Shown: positions 12,575-14,631 of the stretch, in pieces | Numbering within the stretch: position 1 is the first letter of the stretch | Layout of the letters: each line of letters starts with the position of its first letter | From: Betaproteobacteria bacterium | Lineage (GTDB): Bacteria > Pseudomonadota > Gammaproteobacteria > Burkholderiales > Casimicrobiaceae | Assembly (NCBI GenBank): GCA_025355395.1 | Contig: JANXZT010000242.1 | Span: forward strand, 1 to 14,631 | Direction of reading: 5' to 3' | DNA: 14,631 nt | The notes under the pieces: model-generated | The model's input: only the letters and a program-made list of their open reading frames with translations | Told to the model about the DNA's origin: nothing | The model's database searches: none | Translations under genes and position numbers: made by a program

Positions 12575-14569
12575 TTAGGAATGCGGCCTTAATCCCCGCG
12601 CGTGCTCGCCTTGCAGGAGATGCGACTCTGCCAGCAGCAGCTGCTCGGGCCGCCCGAGCAGGATCAAAGTGTCTCCCACTCCCAACAAAGCGTCCTGGTC
12701 GGCGCGTTGCGGGCGACCACCGGTGCGGCGAATGCCGGTGACTTCCACCAGCCCCTTCAAATCGAGCTCGGCGAGGCGTCTGCCCACCGCGTGCGCCCGC
12801 TCCGGAAGCAGGACCGAATGCAGGCGCGGCTGCAGGTTCTCGGCGGCGTCGGACGTGTCGGTGGCGCCATGATAAAACCCGCGGAAGAGATGGTAGCGCT
12901 CTTCGCGGATTGCGCGAATGCGCGCCAGGACACGGGAAAGCGGCACGCCCATCAACAGCAGGGAATGGGCGGCAAGCATCAGGCTTCCCTCCAGCACTTC
13001 CGGCACGACTTCGGTGGCGCCCGCATCGAGCAGCCGATCGAGCTCGGCATCGTCGAGGGTGCGCACGATCACCGGTAGGTCAGGGCGCAATGACTGCACA
13101 TGATGGAGAATCTTGAGCGCGGTCCGCGTATCGGCGAAGGTGATGGCGAGCGCGCGCGCCTTCATCATGCCGGCGGCCAGCAGCGCCTCACGCCGGCCGG
13201 CATCGGCGAAGACCACCGTACCGGCGTCGCCTGCGGCCTCGCGCACGCGTTGCGGGTCCGCATCGAGCGCGATGCAGGCGATGTCTTCCTTTTGCAGCAG
13301 CCGCGCAAGGTTCTGCCCGCTGCGCCCATAGCCGCACACGATGACGTGCTCCTGCCGCGTCATGCTGGTCGCCGCGAGCTGCGTGACCTGGGCCGCACGC
13401 GCCAACCAATCATTGGCAGTCAACCGGCGCACGAGTGGGTCCGCAAAATGAATCACCAGCGGTGCCGAAAGCATCGACAGCACCATCCCCGCCAGCACCA
13501 CTTGCCCGCCGACCGGGTCGACCAATCCGCTCTGCTGCGCCACCGCCAGCAGCACCAGTGAAAACTCCCCGGCGTGCGCCAGGTAAAAGCCGGTGCGCCA
13601 CGCCGTGCCCGGCGGCGCGCCGAAACCACGCGCGAGCGCCACCACCACCGCCAACTTCAACAGCAACAGACCCACCAGCAGCAGCAGCACCCACCCCCAC
13701 TGCCCCGCCACGATGGAGAGGTCGAGCACCATGCCGACCGTGACAAAGAAAAGACCAAGGAGCACATCGCGAAACGGCTTGATGTCCTCTGCCACCTGAT
13801 ACCGATATTCGGTCTCGGCGATGAGCATCCCGGCGAGGAAGGCGCCGAGCACTAACGATAGGCCCGCCATCTGCGTGATCGCGGCCAGGCCGAGCGTGAT
13901 CAGCAGCACGTTGAGCATGAACAGCTCGGACGAGCGCTGCCGCGCGATCAAATGAAACCAGGCGCGCATCGGCCGCTGGCCCGCAAACAGAATGAGCAGC
14001 AGGACTACGGCCGCCTTCGTGGCTGCCAATGCGATAGCCAGCATCAGCTCCGGGCCGGTGTTGGAGAGCGAAGGCAGCACGATCAGGAAGGCCACCACTG
14101 CGAGGTCCTGGAAGAGCAGGATGCCCATCACGTCACGGCCGTGGGGTGTGGCGAGCTCCATCCGCTCGGCGAGCATGCGCGACACGATGGCGGTGGAGCT
14201 CATGGCGAGCGTAGCGCCGAGCGCCAGGCCGCTTTGCCAGGAGAAGCCCGCCAGTGGCAACGCGACGGCCGACAGCATAATCGTGATCGCGACCTGTGCC
14301 AGACCCAGACCGAACACCGCGCGGCGCATCGACTTCAACTGCGGCAGGCTGAACTCGAGCCCGATCGAAAACATGAGGAACACGATGCCGAATTCGCCCA
14401 GATAACGGGTTTCGGCGTTGTCCTCGACCCAGCCCAAGCCGTGCGGGCCGACCGCGATGCCGACCACCAGGTAACCGAGGATCGGCGGTAACCGGACCAG
14501 CCGGCAAACCACGACCACCAACACGGCCGCGCCGAGCAGGATCAGGATGAGTTGCAGGGTTGGAGGCAT
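12575..14569 (-). CDS. CPA2-family cation:proton antiporter with RCK domain (KefB/YbaL-like)
   Basis: Inner-membrane monovalent cation:proton antiporter or K+ efflux protein. At 664 residues it has three parts. Residues about 5-380 are the CPA2 membrane domain of about 12-13 helices, with PPILGYLVVGIAVGP near 28-42, GLEFSLPQLK near 70-79, ALGATLAMSSTAIVSRML near 116-133, GILLFQDLAVV near 149-159 and YLAHAGEFSLVLLAVA near 329-344. Residues about 407-530 are an RCK_N/TrkA-N Rossmann domain: VIVCGYGRSGQN, with an Asp-containing ALDADP at strand 2 favouring NAD(H). Residues about 585-645 are a TrkA-C domain. YbaL/KefB/KefC-type proteins share this layout; I cannot tell which ion or ligand applies. 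No KefF/KefG-type ancillary oxidoreductase is adjacent. It starts at ATG 14569, divergent from the probable kdsD, and ends just before the mla promoter. Confidence 0.95.
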   Translation of the reverse strand: MPPTLQLILILLGAAVLVVVVCRLVRLPPILGYLVVGIAVGPHGLGWVEDNAETRYLGEFGIVFLMFSIGLEFSLPQLKSMRRAVFGLGLAQVAITIMLSAVALPLAGFSWQSGLALGATLAMSSTAIVSRMLAERMELATPHGRDVMGILLFQDLAVVAFLIVLPSLSNTGPELMLAIALAATKAAVVLLLILFAGQRPMRAWFHLIARQRSSELFMLNVLLITLGLAAITQMAGLSLVLGAFLAGMLIAETEYRYQVAEDIKPFRDVLLGLFFVTVGMVLDLSIVAGQWGWVLLLLVGLLLLKLAVVVALARGFGAPPGTAWRTGFYLAHAGEFSLVLLAVAQQSGLVDPVGGQVVLAGMVLSMLSAPLVIHFADPLVRRLTANDWLARAAQVTQLAATSMTRQEHVIVCGYGRSGQNLARLLQKEDIACIALDADPQRVREAAGDAGTVVFADAGRREALLAAGMMKARALAITFADTRTALKILHHVQSLRPDLPVIVRTLDDAELDRLLDAGATEVVPEVLEGSLMLAAHSLLLMGVPLSRVLARIRAIREERYHLFRGFYHGATDTSDAAENLQPRLHSVLLPERAHAVGRRLAELDLKGLVEVTGIRRTGGRPQRADQDALLGVGDTLILLGRPEQLLLAESHLLQGEHARGLRPHS

Positions 14570-14579
14570 CAGGACAAGT

Positions 14580-14585
14580 TATACT
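14580..14585 (+). promoter_or_regulatory. Possible -10 box for the divergent right-edge gene
   Basis: TATACT matches the -10 consensus at five of six positions. Transcription would start near 14592, directly at the ATG (14593), which would make a leaderless or nearly leaderless mRNA. No good -35 box is found at 16-18 bases upstream, so support is weak. The same AT-rich bases read TATAAC on the other strand and might serve the antiporter gene. Confidence 0.25.
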
Positions 14586-14592
14586 CGTTGCA

Positions 14593-14631
14593 ATGATGGC
14601 CATTGCAGAGCCCGCGGTGCCGCCGGCCGCG
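14593..14631 (+). CDS. Start of a rightward gene, possibly kdsD (partial)
   Basis: Two tandem ATG codons (14593 and 14596) open a frame of 13 codons that runs off the right edge (MMAIAEPAVPPAA). Too little is visible for recognition by homology. Position suggests arabinose-5-phosphate isomerase (kdsD). In many proteobacteria kdsD, kdsC and the lptCAB genes lie next to the mla operon, and in betaproteobacteria a CPA2 antiporter gene is often divergent from it. That is inference from gene order only. Confidence 0.4.
   Translation, partial: MMAIAEPAVPPAA

Overview
The window looks like a core chromosomal segment of a high-GC Gram-negative bacterium, most probably a betaproteobacterium. This is inferred from gene order (mlaF-E-D, mlaA inside the operon, mlaC-B, then ibaG, murA and hisG-D-C, with a CPA2 antiporter and a probable kdsD upstream) and from family features (long QueF, short HisG). 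No species can be named from the sequence alone. Coding density is very high. Every recognised gene is on the minus strand except the first codons of a probable kdsD at the right edge.

Right to left, in the direction of transcription: a 664-residue CPA2 cation:proton antiporter with a C-terminal RCK module (14569-12575). A clear sigma70-type promoter (12555-12527) then starts the Mla phospholipid-transport operon: mlaF, mlaE, mlaD, mlaA, mlaC, mlaB, mostly joined by 4-8 base overlaps. Next come a two-gene ABC-2 exporter resembling E. coli YadG/YadH, ibaG (BolA family) and murA. A queF-guaD pair, overlapping by four bases, sits between murA and the histidine genes hisG, hisD and hisC; hisC runs off the left edge.

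The logic is largely envelope biogenesis: lipid asymmetry (Mla), an uncharacterised exporter, and the first committed peptidoglycan step (MurA). Nucleotide-related and amino-acid functions follow: preQ0 reduction, guanine deamination and histidine synthesis.

The most unusual structure is a pair of related palindromic repeat loci. One fills the mlaB-exporter junction (about 8556-8680) and the other the ibaG-murA junction (about 6429-6558). Each carries inverted copies of a core reading GGGTCAGA(C/G)ACGACTTTT. Each supplies the stop codon of the upstream gene and runs to within about 10 bases of the next start codon, which has no visible Shine-Dalgarno sequence. They look like REP/BIME-type elements placed inside a long operon. 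The second point of interest is the queF-guaD insertion. I see no prophage, CRISPR array, RNA gene or transposase gene in the window, and no wholly unknown protein system.
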